Part shown: positions 1 through 10,135 of the stretch, piece by piece
Layout of the letters: each line of letters starts with the position of its first letter
Position numbering within the stretch: the first letter of the stretch is position 1
Assembly (NCBI GenBank): GCA_022564515.1
Contig: JADFLH010000004.1
Coordinates: forward strand, 1-53,571
Direction: 5' to 3'
DNA from: Nitrososphaerota archaeon
GTDB lineage: Archaea > Thermoproteota > Nitrososphaeria > Nitrososphaerales > Nitrosopumilaceae
DNA: 53,571 nt
Made by a program: the position numbers and the translations under genes
Notes under the pieces: generated by a model
Database searches by the model: none
What the model saw: only the letters and a program-made list of their open reading frames with translations
Told to the model about the DNA's origin: nothing

Positions 1-2576
1 TATCAGACTCTGTCACAATCACAGATACAATTACAAAATCTATCACAAAATCACTATCTGATACCATAACCATATCAGATCAGATAGTTACATCAGCTGT
101 AAAACTAATCTCATTATCTGACTCTGTCGCAATCACTGACACAATCACAAAATCTGTTACAAAACCACTATCTGACTCTATAGCTGTATCAGATCAGATA
201 GTTACATCAGCTGGAAAACTAATCTCACTATCTGACTCTGTAACAATATCTGACTCTATTGTTACAATATTAACAAAATTACTATCCTTATCAGATACGA
301 TCTCAGTTACAGATGATTTGTCAAAGTCAACATCCAAAACATTCTTGGATTCATCTAGTATCGCAGATAGTAATACGAATTTTAAGAACATAGGAATCAA
401 TCAAAACCTAATAGAAAATGAGCAACAAGAAATGCCAATAGAAGAAGATAATACACAACTTCTAATTGTAAGTGGGAATGCACTTTTGCATACCATTACT
501 GTTGAACCATCTATCACAGATGTTTCCATAAATTATACAGAAATATTAGTTGAAGTTGGTAACTTGGATCAAGCAACTATTGGAACCGAATTGACCATTA
601 CCTCTCTTAATACCGATGTAACGGTCACAACTGTTATACCCGCAAATACTGTAATATCTGGAATCAACTGGGATGGCAAACTAATCTTACCAATAGATGA
701 TACAGTATCTATACCAAATGTTGATGTTTCCACTTCAATAAAGTTTGGTAGTGATGATGTTAGCTTGACATTTAGTAATCCAGTAAAGTTCACTTTTGCA
801 GGAGAGACTGGAAAGAATGCTTACAAGACTGATGGAGGCACCACACTTGAAATTACAACAATATGTGACTCTCTTGATCCTTCTTCAGTATCCAACATTC
901 CAAGCACAGAACCCCAAGCATGTAAGAATGATTCGGGCAACAATCTAGTCATCCTAACCAAGAGTGCTTCGAGCTTCTCTACCGGTAGGCCTTCAGCACC
1001 ATCTTCAGGACCTTCTCCAGGACCATCTCCATCTGGACCAGCTGGCAGCGGAAGTGGTGCTACTGGAGTTGGTCCAAGTGGTGGCGCCGGATTTGGTGGC
1101 ATTCTTGCCTCACCTCTCGTGATTCACGAAATATCATATGACGTGTGTACGGAAAACATCGCAAGAATATTGGTTGCAAGTGATTCTGAAGTAACCTCGG
1201 TTGAGTTTATTACAACAAAGTCAGGAATCGTTCTTGCAACACTAGCTGATGAACAACCATATGCAAAACAAAACCAACTCACAAAGGTAGACAGGTACCT
1301 ATATGAAGTACCACTTGATCCGCAGGAGGCCGTCTTTATCGTTCGAGTTACAGAAATTAGAGATAATAGGCCAAATACAGTACAAGTTGTTATCCATATA
1401 ACAGAATGTAAAGACTCAATTATCTTTGTAGAAGAAATTCCAAAGGAATTTGAAGAGTTTGAGTTTACTGGCCCAAGAATATTTGATACCAAATTCCAAA
1501 TTGATAATGGTACACAGCACAGAGCTGAAACCGAGTCAGAACTTTACTATCTTGATGATGAATCTCTAACCATCTCTGCCATTGTAACTAGTCAGATTCC
1601 ACTCAAACGAGCAGAACTTCGATTTGTGATTACAGGACAACTGGAGAAGGAATACATAGGATTATTCATGGAAGCAACTCAAATCAAATCACTAAATTCA
1701 ACATCAATTGTATCTGCTACAATTCCAGCTGAGCTACTCCTGTCACCTGCTATAACATATTGGATATATGTAACAGATGAGAACCTGGATGAACAAGAAT
1801 CAAAGCATTCCAGTATTGGTGTTAAACCATCATTTGATGTAGATGCTTCAATAGAATTAGATATTACAACGAGCAAACCTGAAGGCACAACAATAAAACC
1901 CTTGGCCTACCTCAAAAACAAAGGTACAAGTGCAGCCTACGGAACAGTATCTTTGGTTGTAAACGGAGAAAAAGTCTCATCTAAAGCACAGCTATTCAAA
2001 CCAGGTCAGACAAAAGTTGAACTAGAGTGGGCAATTCCAAAGGTAGGAAAGCAGATGTTCTACAACGTTCAGGCACAAGCAGATCTATATGACGTATCAT
2101 TGAGCACAGATTCAGCAAAATTAAACTCATTTGCAAGAAGCCAGATAATTCCATTATCACAAATGAGGCCAATTGAGATACTTACTGATGATTCTGGTAA
2201 TCCAGTAGCACAACCTGCATTACTATATGCCTCTGATCCCTTCAATGAAAACTTGAGATTCAGAGTAGTTGATAGTGAAGGACATTGTATCATTGGTGGA
2301 ACTAAAGATTGTATAGTTACAGACTCTACCTATGATCAACGTGGTGGTATAGTTAGCATTGAGCAGGGAGAAACAATTTACAGAGTAAAGTACTCAGGAC
2401 CACAAAGTGCCCTAGAACGATTCTCTATTACTTCAATAGATCCCCTCCCAAGTGAATGGACGATAACTCTAGAAACAATTGATGACTATGTCCAGCAAGC
2501 CTATGCATTAAAGGACATCAATCTCAAGGTAAAGTATAGAACCATCAGTAAAATAGAAACTGTAAAATCAGAATAA
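1..2576 (+). CDS. Repeat-rich secreted/cell-surface protein, 5' truncated
   Basis: The frame beginning at base 3 is open from the window edge to the stop at 2574-2576, so this is the last ~857 residues of a longer protein; the TTG at 318 is not a real start. The first ~110 residues are Ser/Thr/Asp-rich tandem repeats of 38 residues (LSDSV, ITDTITKS, ISDQIVTSA blocks). A beta-rich stretch (~150-290) follows, then a Pro/Gly/Ser linker (~320-370, GPSPGPSPSGP type), then ~480 residues of probable beta-sandwich modules. There is no C-terminal membrane helix, and the N-terminal signal peptide would lie outside the window. Ser-Asp repeats of this kind are common in large surface proteins of marine Thaumarchaeota; an adhesin or S-layer-associated role is inference. 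I do not recognise a catalytic domain. Confidence 0.75.
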   Translation, partial: SDSVTITDTITKSITKSLSDTITISDQIVTSAVKLISLSDSVAITDTITKSVTKPLSDSIAVSDQIVTSAGKLISLSDSVTISDSIVTILTKLLSLSDTISVTDDLSKSTSKTFLDSSSIADSNTNFKNIGINQNLIENEQQEMPIEEDNTQLLIVSGNALLHTITVEPSITDVSINYTEILVEVGNLDQATIGTELTITSLNTDVTVTTVIPANTVISGINWDGKLILPIDDTVSIPNVDVSTSIKFGSDDVSLTFSNPVKFTFAGETGKNAYKTDGGTTLEITTICDSLDPSSVSNIPSTEPQACKNDSGNNLVILTKSASSFSTGRPSAPSSGPSPGPSPSGPAGSGSGATGVGPSGGAGFGGILASPLVIHEISYDVCTENIARILVASDSEVTSVEFITTKSGIVLATLADEQPYAKQNQLTKVDRYLYEVPLDPQEAVFIVRVTEIRDNRPNTVQVVIHITECKDSIIFVEEIPKEFEEFEFTGPRIFDTKFQIDNGTQHRAETESELYYLDDESLTISAIVTSQIPLKRAELRFVITGQLEKEYIGLFMEATQIKSLNSTSIVSATIPAELLLSPAITYWIYVTDENLDEQESKHSSIGVKPSFDVDASIELDITTSKPEGTTIKPLAYLKNKGTSAAYGTVSLVVNGEKVSSKAQLFKPGQTKVELEWAIPKVGKQMFYNVQAQADLYDVSLSTDSAKLNSFARSQIIPLSQMRPIEILTDDSGNPVAQPALLYASDPFNENLRFRVVDSEGHCIIGGTKDCIVTDSTYDQRGGIVSIEQGETIYRVKYSGPQSALERFSITSIDPLPSEWTITLETIDDYVQQAYALKDINLKVKYRTISKIETVKSE
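6..254 (+). repeat. 114-nt coding tandem repeat (two full copies plus partial)
   Basis: Copies start at 6, 120 and 234 with the same opening (gactctgtnncaat) and an exact 114-base period, i.e. 38 codons. They are in frame with the surface protein. The array begins upstream of the window, so the copy number is unknown. Confidence 0.85.
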
Positions 2577-2588
2577 AGCGATTATTTC

Positions 2589-4046
2589 TCAGGGATACGA
2601 AGTTTCTTTTAAAAGATACGATTCTATCTCTGAGATCTTAATTCTATTTTGTTTCATTGAATCCCGCATCCTCATTGTTACAGTATCATCTTCCAAGGTT
2701 TGATGATCAACGGTAATGGCAAACGGCGTACCAATCTCATCTAATCTTCTATATCTTCTTCCAATTGCTCCAGAATGATCCAAAAACACATCAAATTTAC
2801 TTTTTATTGCTTGGTATATCTCATCAGTTTTTTCTTTAAGACCATCCTTCTTTACAAGAGACAAGATGCCAACATGAATTGGAGCCATATATGGTTTTAA
2901 GGATAAAACAATTCTTTCATTTTCTTTATCATCACGTAAACTATGTTCCAAAATAGAATACAAGCTCCGGTCTATTCCCATAGAAATCTCAAACACATGA
3001 GGAAGAACCTTAACATCACCATCCATTACCTCAAATTTTTCTTTACTTTTTTTGGCATGACTTGCTAAATCATAATCAGATCTGTAGTTACATGCCACAA
3101 GCTCAAGCCAGCCAGCAGTTGTTTCTACTTCAAAATCAAACGCCACCTCCGCATAAAATGCCTTTTCCTTTTCGGATAGTTTTCTGAATTTACTCCTAAT
3201 AATATCAATACCACTTTTTTCATAAAACTCCAATAGAATACCCAAGTAATATGCAACAAACCTGTTAGGAATTGTCCCATTTTCCACAGCTTCTTTGCAG
3301 GTCATTTGTTTTGGAGTGTCATCCACTTGAATTCTAATTAAGACATCTTGAACCTCTGAAAATTTTTCAAATTCATTTAATTTATCAGGATTACAAAATA
3401 TCTCAATCTCAGCTTGATAAAATTCTCTTAATCTAAGAAGACTTTGTCTTGGAGAAATTTCATTTCTGAAGCTTTTTCCAATTTGAGCAATTCCTATAGG
3501 AAGCTTTCCACGCATTGTTTTGTAAAGTCTTGGAAAATCAACAAAAATAGATTGACAAGTTTCTGGTCTAAGATATGCTGGTTCTCCATCAGGACCTATC
3601 CCAACTTTGAACATCATGTTAAATTTTCGGGATGACTCAAATTCACCTTGACAACTTGGGCATTTTATATTATTTTCAGAGATCGCTTTATCAAAATCTA
3701 TCAAATCTGCACTTTCAGGAATCTCAATCTTTGTGGTATCAGAAATTAATTTGTCTGCTCTAAATGTTGATTTACAATTTTTGCATTTAATTATAGGATC
3801 AGCAAAGCTTGAAAGATGTCCTGAGGCTTCAAAAACAGATTGCGACATGATCTGTGAGCCATCAATCTCAAGCATGTTATCACGTCTAACAAGCTCTCTT
3901 CTCCATAGCTCCACAAATTTATTTTTCAATCCAACACCAGCCGGTCCATACTCCCAAAAACCAGCTTGTGCATCTGCATAGACCTCACAACTAGGAAAGT
4001 AAAAACCTCTTTCTAATGCAAGTTTCATTACATTATCATAATTCAT
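2589..4046 (-). CDS. glyS: Glycyl-tRNA synthetase (class II, archaeal/eukaryal type)
   Basis: Charges tRNA-Gly with glycine in the cytoplasm. The N-terminus (GFYFPSCEVY...GFWEYGPAG) is the class II GlyRS motif 1 region. An insertion carries two CxxC pairs (CKNC ~87, CPSC ~129), a likely zinc site. Motif 2 region reads YLRPETCQ and FRNEISPRQ (~158-200), and motif 3 lies in EISMGIDRSLY (~345). The last ~100 residues are the anticodon-binding domain (HVGIL...RYRRLDEIGTPF). At 485 residues it is at the short end of archaeal GlyRS, with compact inserts and no missing core motif. It ends 12 bases from the convergent surface-protein gene. A tRNA-Gly(CCC) gene is at 10.9 kb. Confidence 0.96.
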   Translation of the reverse strand: MNYDNVMKLALERGFYFPSCEVYADAQAGFWEYGPAGVGLKNKFVELWRRELVRRDNMLEIDGSQIMSQSVFEASGHLSSFADPIIKCKNCKSTFRADKLISDTTKIEIPESADLIDFDKAISENNIKCPSCQGEFESSRKFNMMFKVGIGPDGEPAYLRPETCQSIFVDFPRLYKTMRGKLPIGIAQIGKSFRNEISPRQSLLRLREFYQAEIEIFCNPDKLNEFEKFSEVQDVLIRIQVDDTPKQMTCKEAVENGTIPNRFVAYYLGILLEFYEKSGIDIIRSKFRKLSEKEKAFYAEVAFDFEVETTAGWLELVACNYRSDYDLASHAKKSKEKFEVMDGDVKVLPHVFEISMGIDRSLYSILEHSLRDDKENERIVLSLKPYMAPIHVGILSLVKKDGLKEKTDEIYQAIKSKFDVFLDHSGAIGRRYRRLDEIGTPFAITVDHQTLEDDTVTMRMRDSMKQNRIKISEIESYLLKETSYP

Positions 4047-4077
4047 AATAAAATGACTTTACTAATGAAATAAATCC

Positions 4078-4917
4078 TTATGCAAGCTCCTTTGCCTTTT
4101 TGACATTTTCAAAATCACCACGGATGTCATCAATTGGAGTTTCTAAAATCATAGGAATTTTTTTCTTATTCATGAATTTTATAACTGCACTCAAACCTTT
4201 CTCACCGATGCCACCAAGGCCAATATGATAATGCCTGTCTATATTAGATCCCAGAGTTCCTTTGGAATCATTCAGATGTAAAATCTTCAAATGTTCAAGA
4301 CTAACAACCTCATCGAATTTTTCCATAGTATCCTTTACTGCATTATCTGTCCGAAGGTCATATCCTGCAGAGAAGGTGTGACATGTATCAAAGCAAATTC
4401 CAAACCTCTTTGTAGGTTTTAATTGAGAAAAGATTGAAGCAAGCTGATCAAAGTCTGATCCAACAGAATTTTTTTGTCCAGCGGTATTTTCAAGTAAAAT
4501 CATAACATCATTTTTTACCTCTGCAGCTTTTTCCAAGCCCTTCACAAGTCTTTTAATGCCATTCTCCTCTCCAGTTCCCAAATGACTACCGAGATGAGTT
4601 ACAAGAAATGGAATTCCTAATTTCCCACATCTTTCTACCTCCTTCATCAGTGTATTCACAGATTTTGAATAAACATCATGGTTAGGTGTTGCAAGATTTG
4701 GCAAGTATGGCATATGTGCAACTGTCGCAAATCTGTCAATTTTACTGTCATCAAGTTTTTGCTTGAAGCTTTTAACATCATTATCACTAAGATCCTTTAC
4801 ATGCCAACTTCTAGGACTTCGAGTAAAGATTTGAAAAGCAGAACAATCTATCATCATTGCATTATCTACTGCTTTATCAATCGAGCCTGATATTGATACA
4901 TGACAGCCGATCTGCAT
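4078..4917 (-). CDS. nfo: Endonuclease IV (AP endonuclease)
   Basis: Cleaves DNA 5' of abasic sites in base excision repair, using a three-metal TIM barrel. Family signatures are all present: IGCHVSISG at the N-terminus, H in THLGSHLG, ENTAGQKN, CFDTCHTFSAGYD, HLNDSKGTLGSNIDRH and the terminal ETP segment, giving the His/Glu/Asp zinc ligands. Length ~279 residues is normal. I chose the ATG at 4915-4917 (MQIGCH) over the upstream 4926 start because a TATA-like TTTAAAT (~4939-4947) lies ~25 bases upstream and family proteins start just before IGCHVS. Divergent from priL, with a 100-base shared promoter region. Confidence 0.95.
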   Translation of the reverse strand: MQIGCHVSISGSIDKAVDNAMMIDCSAFQIFTRSPRSWHVKDLSDNDVKSFKQKLDDSKIDRFATVAHMPYLPNLATPNHDVYSKSVNTLMKEVERCGKLGIPFLVTHLGSHLGTGEENGIKRLVKGLEKAAEVKNDVMILLENTAGQKNSVGSDFDQLASIFSQLKPTKRFGICFDTCHTFSAGYDLRTDNAVKDTMEKFDEVVSLEHLKILHLNDSKGTLGSNIDRHYHIGLGGIGEKGLSAVIKFMNKKKIPMILETPIDDIRGDFENVKKAKELA

Positions 4918-4987
4918 ATAGCCCAACTTTGAAAAACTTAATTTAAATGAGTTTACTCAAAAACCAGAAAATCTATTTCCGAACCAA

Positions 4988-4996
4988 ATTTTTAAG
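4988..4996 (+). promoter_or_regulatory. TATA box of priL-priS
   Basis: ATTTTTAAG centred ~26 bases upstream of the priL ATG, the archaeal spacing from TATA to start site; it implies a leaderless priL mRNA. Confidence 0.5.
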
Positions 4997-5017
4997 GAAA
5001 GATTTGCAACAGAGTAT

Positions 5018-6046
5018 ATGATAACTCTTGGTCAAGACGAGCTGGCAAAATATCCTTTTTTGGCCGATGCCGGACAATACCTTAAGGATAAGGGCTTTAC
5101 GTTAGAACAATTTGGTTCTGATCCTGATTTGAAATTAATTGTAGACAAAGCAGTTCATAGAATTGAAGTAGCTGCTGATGGAAAGATCTACAAATCAGAT
5201 ATTGTAGATGCTCATGCAGCAAAGGATGCCTCTTTACCTAGAGAGGTTTTTTCTTTTCTTCTTGCTGTAGTTTTGTTAAAATTAAGTGGTATGAATACAC
5301 TAATCAAAAGATTTGCCCTAGCTGAGGCAAGACGAGCAGAAAAATACTTGGAAAAAGATTTGGTAAATATTTCTGAAAGGGATGATTTAGCGATCGAAAT
5401 ACTTCGGGATCTTTTTTACATGAACGTGAAAAAACATGATGAAAATTTCGTAATTCCAGCTTCTGATTATCTAAAACATGCAGTCAGTTTTCATGAACGT
5501 GAGTGGAAGCTTGTTAACAGAAGAGTAGAAAGAGGACTTGTTTTTTTGACTCCACATGAAACGGTTAGACTTGTTAGAAAAGAACTAGGCAATTACATCA
5601 ATTCAAAAATTCATAATGCCACTATTCCCACAATGTCAGATGCATTTAAAGAACCAGTAAAAAGATTAAATTCAATAGCAAAAAAATTTCCCACCACAAT
5701 AGTTTCATCTACAGAATATCCACCTTGCATTAAACATGCAATTGAAGTATTAGAAAAAGAGGAAAATTTGTCTCACTCTGGAAGATTTATGCTTGGCACC
5801 TTTTTGTTAGGGAGGGGACAGTCTGTAGAACAAATAGCTCCATTATTCAAAAATGCTCCTGATTACAACGAAAAAGTTACATTGTACCAACTTAATCATC
5901 TTGCAGGAAGTTCTGGCAGTAGGACAGAATACGTTTGTCCTTCATGTGAAAAATTAAAAAGACAAGATCTTTGCTATATTATTCCTGAATGTGATGGAAT
6001 AATAAACCCCATTCAATTTGGAAAGAAAAAGACAATAAATGCATGA
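5018..6046 (+). CDS. priL: DNA primase large subunit PriL
   Basis: Regulatory [4Fe-4S] subunit of the archaeal/eukaryotic-type primase; it partners PriS to make replication primers. The N-terminal helical domain begins with the typical TLGQDELAKYPFL. The C-terminal domain has the conserved Cys in YPPCIKHA (~235), the helical HSGRFMLGTFLLGRGQ segment and the cluster CPSC-x7-C-x5-C (~307-325), which together supply the iron-sulfur ligands. 342 residues is the normal size. It overlaps priS by 8 bases, so the two are co-transcribed and probably translationally coupled. Confidence 0.96.
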   Translation: MITLGQDELAKYPFLADAGQYLKDKGFTLEQFGSDPDLKLIVDKAVHRIEVAADGKIYKSDIVDAHAAKDASLPREVFSFLLAVVLLKLSGMNTLIKRFALAEARRAEKYLEKDLVNISERDDLAIEILRDLFYMNVKKHDENFVIPASDYLKHAVSFHEREWKLVNRRVERGLVFLTPHETVRLVRKELGNYINSKIHNATIPTMSDAFKEPVKRLNSIAKKFPTTIVSSTEYPPCIKHAIEVLEKEENLSHSGRFMLGTFLLGRGQSVEQIAPLFKNAPDYNEKVTLYQLNHLAGSSGSRTEYVCPSCEKLKRQDLCYIIPECDGIINPIQFGKKKTINA

Positions 6047-7163
6047 AAACGATTTAAAATTATTAGAAGAAACCTTCAAAAAATATTACTTTGATCATTT
6101 TGATTTAATCCATGTACCTCCCAGATCTGCAGAAAGAGAATTTGGTTATCAAAAATTTAATTCAGGCATGATAAGACATCTTACAATAAAGAATGACAAA
6201 GAATTACATTTGATGTTGATGAACAACGTGCCTTCAGATGTTTATTGTTCAAACGCTTACTACTCATTTCCAAATCTCCCTATGGAAGAAAAAGATTGGA
6301 AAGAAGCAAATTTAATTTTCGATATAGATGCAAAAGATCTAAACCTTGATTGCAGAAATGATCACATTTGTAAAAAGTGTCGATCATGCCAAGAAGTGTT
6401 TGTAAACCTCTCAGAATGTCCAAACTGTCAATCTAAAAAGCTTGATCAAAGATCATTAACGTGCAAGAATTGTATTCATGCTGTAAAACAAGAAGTAAAA
6501 AAACTGTTTAGTATCCTTATTGATGACTTGGGAATAGAGCAAAATAACATTCAAGTGTTTTTTTCTGGAAACGAAGGATTTCATATTTATGCATTAAACA
6601 CCCAATATGAAAAATTAGGTTCCAGAGAAAGAGCAGATTTAGTTGATTATCTGATGCTTCGTGGCACAATTCCAGAAACTTTTGGTTTTAAGAAATTCAA
6701 ATCAGAAAGATCATCTTTCCCAGATTTTGATGAAAAGGGATGGAAAGGCCGAGTTGCAGAATATCTTTTTGGCTCAAAATCAAAAAGATCAAAATTAATT
6801 ACAAAAATTTTGGCTGACGGTTATTCTTCCTTTCAAAAACAACTTGAAGATGTGAAAGAGGCAGTTGGGATAAAGATTGATCCAAATGTTACAATAGATA
6901 TACACAGAATTTTTAGATTACCAGGTTCACTTAACAGCAAAAGTGGCTTGACAAAACAAAAATGTGAAAATGTAGATACGTTTGATCCATTTTCAGACGC
7001 ATGCTTTATTGATGATAAGCCAACTGAGGTTTTAGCAAACTGTCCATCTTCATTCGAATTAAAGAATAAAAAATTTGGACCATTCAAAAATGAAAAGGTC
7101 TTAATTCCAAAATTTGCAGCAATCTACATGATTTGTAAAGGATTGGCAACCTCTACTTGGTAA
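6039..7163 (+). CDS. priS: DNA primase catalytic subunit PriS
   Basis: Catalytic primase subunit. Visible active-site elements: the metal-binding DID in NLIFDIDAKDL (~95), a zinc-knuckle region with CKKC/CPNC/CKNC (~105-145), SGNEGFHIY with the conserved His (~180), and DIHRIFRLPGSLN (~290), which carries the third carboxylate and nucleotide-binding Arg. 374 residues matches archaeal PriS. It begins inside the 3' end of priL (8-base overlap), which supports a stoichiometric PriSL operon. Confidence 0.96.
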   Translation: MHENDLKLLEETFKKYYFDHFDLIHVPPRSAEREFGYQKFNSGMIRHLTIKNDKELHLMLMNNVPSDVYCSNAYYSFPNLPMEEKDWKEANLIFDIDAKDLNLDCRNDHICKKCRSCQEVFVNLSECPNCQSKKLDQRSLTCKNCIHAVKQEVKKLFSILIDDLGIEQNNIQVFFSGNEGFHIYALNTQYEKLGSRERADLVDYLMLRGTIPETFGFKKFKSERSSFPDFDEKGWKGRVAEYLFGSKSKRSKLITKILADGYSSFQKQLEDVKEAVGIKIDPNVTIDIHRIFRLPGSLNSKSGLTKQKCENVDTFDPFSDACFIDDKPTEVLANCPSSFELKNKKFGPFKNEKVLIPKFAAIYMICKGLATSTW

Positions 7164-7276
7164 TTTAAGCGTTAACAAAATTCTTGAAAAAATTGTTGCA
7201 ATCATTAGTTTTTTGTTAATGCCACATTTTGATATTTTAGCTGGTAAGACATTAATTTACGAAATTATAAGTTATA

Positions 7277-10135
7277 TTGATTTTGTATAGCGAGACTACT
7301 GAAAAAACTCCTCCGCCAGATTCTGGTAAGTATATTCGTCTAGGAATAATAGTTGCTATCGCACTCGTAATTTTAGCTATAGTTAGTAATCAGGGAATAA
7401 TTTTATCAATGAACTTTAGTGAATTTGGGGATCAATTCACAAAGCCGTTATACTATTCTACTATTTCAGCTATAATTCTTTCTGCAATCGTCTTAGTAAG
7501 AGTAAACATAGTTGCCCGTTCTTCAATTTTTTGGTATATAATAAACACAGGAATTTCATTCCTAAGTAATAGTGGCCAAGAACCCATTACAAAAATTATC
7601 TCTAGATTTGGAGATTTCCACTTAAGCCTACCACGATTTGTTATTTGGCAAATAACCAAAGTTCTCCTTTTTGGCGCTTTCTTTTCAAACATAATGTTTG
7701 GTTTTGCAGCTTCAGAATTCTTTGCTGGAAATTATCTTGGCATCGAAAATTTACCAACTCTGTTTTCATTACCCTTTGTAACTCCCCCAATAGACTCTTC
7801 TTATTCATTAGAAAAGGTTGTTCCAATGTTTCCCTCTCTATTAATTCTAATCCCTCCACTTCTATCTGCAGTTGGATTACGTCTTGTTTTGTATGTTGGG
7901 TTGCATTATATAATAAAAACAATAACATCTTATTTTCAAGATATATCAAAAGGCAAGCCTAGATACCTACGTTATTTTTCTACAGTAACTGCAATCATTG
8001 GTATAGGTACTCTTTGGGTCGGCTTTAATCTTTTTTTTACTAGCGACATTGATTACAATACAAGATATGTAATTGCAGGAGTCTTGGTAATAGGATTCGC
8101 CTTAATTGCATTTTCGTTTTTTGATCGAATTAGAGCTCGTGTACTAACACACATGCTCAAAAAAGATCTTTACATAAGAATTTTGATAGTTATTTCAATA
8201 ATAATTATTGTTAGTGGTATTGTGACAATGAATAACAGTATAGCTGATGCAAAAAAGATTGAGTATCTCGGCCCATACACTGCCCAACAAATTGGAGTAA
8301 ATCGATACATAGGAGAACTAGACAAAATTATAGAAAACACTCATTACGTACAATTACAATCAGTTCCTCCTAATAACATAAAAAATTACATCCAACAAAA
8401 CCACGATGTACTTGATGTTATACGAGTATGGGATTGGGAAGCAGCATTTGCAAAATTGAAACCAGAAATTGGGTTGATTCCATATGTTGATTTTGAGGAT
8501 AACGATATTCTTAGATTCAATAACACTTTGTACTGGACAGCTTCTATGAAACCAATATTACCTCCCTCTGTTAGTGCAGAAAATATATGGTATAACGAAC
8601 ATCTCGTTTACACCCATGTTCCCAATGGTTTTCTTACCTTAGAGGCTACTAATGGTCAGATTGTTGATAGCTCCAAATTCTTCTCACAAAGATCGATCTA
8701 TTATGGTGAAGGAGGGTTATTAGAACAAACATGGACCGGATATCCAATAAACAGGGGAGAAACCACTGATGAACTAAATGGCGCATTTTATGATGGTATA
8801 GGTGGTTTAACAATACCACCACCACTAAGCTGGTTTTTTGAACCAAACTTTATGATATCATACCCAACAGAATCCATCCATATAATGCGCTACAAGGATA
8901 TCGAGCAAAGAATGCAAACACTCTATCCATACTTTTTGTATAATTTGTTTGGAAAAGAACTAGATTCCATTCCAGTTACCGATGGAAAAAACTCCTATTG
9001 GCTAATACCGCTTATAGTGGCTTTTGATACACGAGATGTTCCTTGGTCAGCAAATAACCCATACCTAAGATTGGTAGGATATGCCTTGATTGATACCTAT
9101 GATGGAAATATCACTCTACTAAAGTCAGGAGATGATTTCTTTGCTGAAATGTTTGAAAGTCAATATTCGAGTCAAATAGAACCAATACCTGCCTGGCTTG
9201 AAAAACAAATTCGCTATCCTGTAGAGCTGTTTAATTGGAAAACTGAGATGTACAACATATATCATGTTGAGGAGGTTGACACGTTTATTCAAGCAAATGA
9301 GTTCTATGAAGTTCCAAGAGGCTTAGACACCTACTTTATTGAAGCAAAACCTCCGGGATTTGATCACACTGAATTCATTGGATTACTATCTCTTGAGCTA
9401 AAAGGTTCGCAAGGAAGAAACTTGGCAGGATTTATGATTGTAGAAAATGATCTTCCTAATCTTGGAAAAATGCAATTTTATGAAATTCCTTTAAACTCAA
9501 CTACCAAACTTATTGGACCTACCGCGGTTCGTGAAGCACTTGATAGAGATCCTGATTTTGCACAACTAAAAACTCTATTGAGAAATCCTAGAATTGGTGA
9601 TAACATCTTATATCGTATAGGTGAACAAGATACCTACTTTATCCCAGTTTACACTGCTGGTGCAGGAGGTGTTGTAGCTCAACTAGGTACTATAGCTGCA
9701 ATAGGTGCTGCATTCACAGGAGAGTATTATGTTGGTCTTGGGGATACGCAAGAAGAAGCGTTTGAAGCTTACCTACAAAAACTTTCAGGAGTTGTAACTC
9801 CCTCTCCAGTGTTAAATGGTGAAATAATTAAGTTAGATAAAGCAGATAGAATAGAATACGTCAAATCTCTTTTTCAACAACAAGACATAGAAATCTTAGA
9901 ACCAGCTTCCATTCAAATTCCATTATCATTCAAAGAAAGTGAAATCTTCTTTTTCACTGCAGTAGAACAAAGTGCTACTGAGACTCTAGTCACAGACTTC
10001 ATAGATGACTTTGTAAAACCTCGGACTGATAGAGTATATGTGTGGCAAGATGATAATATTCTCAATTTTGGTACACTTATTGTAAGAAATAGTATACTGG
10101 AAATGCATTACATCTCAATTGAGTTTGGCATCTAA
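7277..10135 (+). CDS. UPF0182 family multi-pass membrane protein
   Basis: 952 residues. The first ~325 hold about seven hydrophobic helices (e.g. around 25-45, 62-80, 130-150, 185-215, 235-255, 262-282, 300-322). The remaining ~620 residues form a large soluble part beginning with IEYLGPYTAQQIGVNRYIGEL. This is the architecture of COG1615/UPF0182, a family known mainly from actinobacteria and cyanobacteria and present in some archaea; its biochemical function is unknown. The start is a TTG (another in-frame TTG lies 6 bases later). The next gene starts at the base after the stop codon, so the two are probably one operon. Confidence 0.85.
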   Translation: MILYSETTEKTPPPDSGKYIRLGIIVAIALVILAIVSNQGIILSMNFSEFGDQFTKPLYYSTISAIILSAIVLVRVNIVARSSIFWYIINTGISFLSNSGQEPITKIISRFGDFHLSLPRFVIWQITKVLLFGAFFSNIMFGFAASEFFAGNYLGIENLPTLFSLPFVTPPIDSSYSLEKVVPMFPSLLILIPPLLSAVGLRLVLYVGLHYIIKTITSYFQDISKGKPRYLRYFSTVTAIIGIGTLWVGFNLFFTSDIDYNTRYVIAGVLVIGFALIAFSFFDRIRARVLTHMLKKDLYIRILIVISIIIIVSGIVTMNNSIADAKKIEYLGPYTAQQIGVNRYIGELDKIIENTHYVQLQSVPPNNIKNYIQQNHDVLDVIRVWDWEAAFAKLKPEIGLIPYVDFEDNDILRFNNTLYWTASMKPILPPSVSAENIWYNEHLVYTHVPNGFLTLEATNGQIVDSSKFFSQRSIYYGEGGLLEQTWTGYPINRGETTDELNGAFYDGIGGLTIPPPLSWFFEPNFMISYPTESIHIMRYKDIEQRMQTLYPYFLYNLFGKELDSIPVTDGKNSYWLIPLIVAFDTRDVPWSANNPYLRLVGYALIDTYDGNITLLKSGDDFFAEMFESQYSSQIEPIPAWLEKQIRYPVELFNWKTEMYNIYHVEEVDTFIQANEFYEVPRGLDTYFIEAKPPGFDHTEFIGLLSLELKGSQGRNLAGFMIVENDLPNLGKMQFYEIPLNSTTKLIGPTAVREALDRDPDFAQLKTLLRNPRIGDNILYRIGEQDTYFIPVYTAGAGGVVAQLGTIAAIGAAFTGEYYVGLGDTQEEAFEAYLQKLSGVVTPSPVLNGEIIKLDKADRIEYVKSLFQQQDIEILEPASIQIPLSFKESEIFFFTAVEQSATETLVTDFIDDFVKPRTDRVYVWQDDNILNFGTLIVRNSILEMHYISIEFGI

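Noticed and set aside
1-300. CRISPR-like direct repeats
   Set aside because: Period is 114 bases, spacers are absent, and the repeats are coding and in frame.
821-1102. Antisense 93-aa Pro/Gly-rich ORF
   Set aside because: Mirror of the Pro/Gly/Ser linker of the surface protein; no signals of its own.
318-2576. Surface-protein gene starting at TTG 318
   Set aside because: The same frame is open to base 3 and its upstream part encodes the same repeats, so the gene begins before the window.
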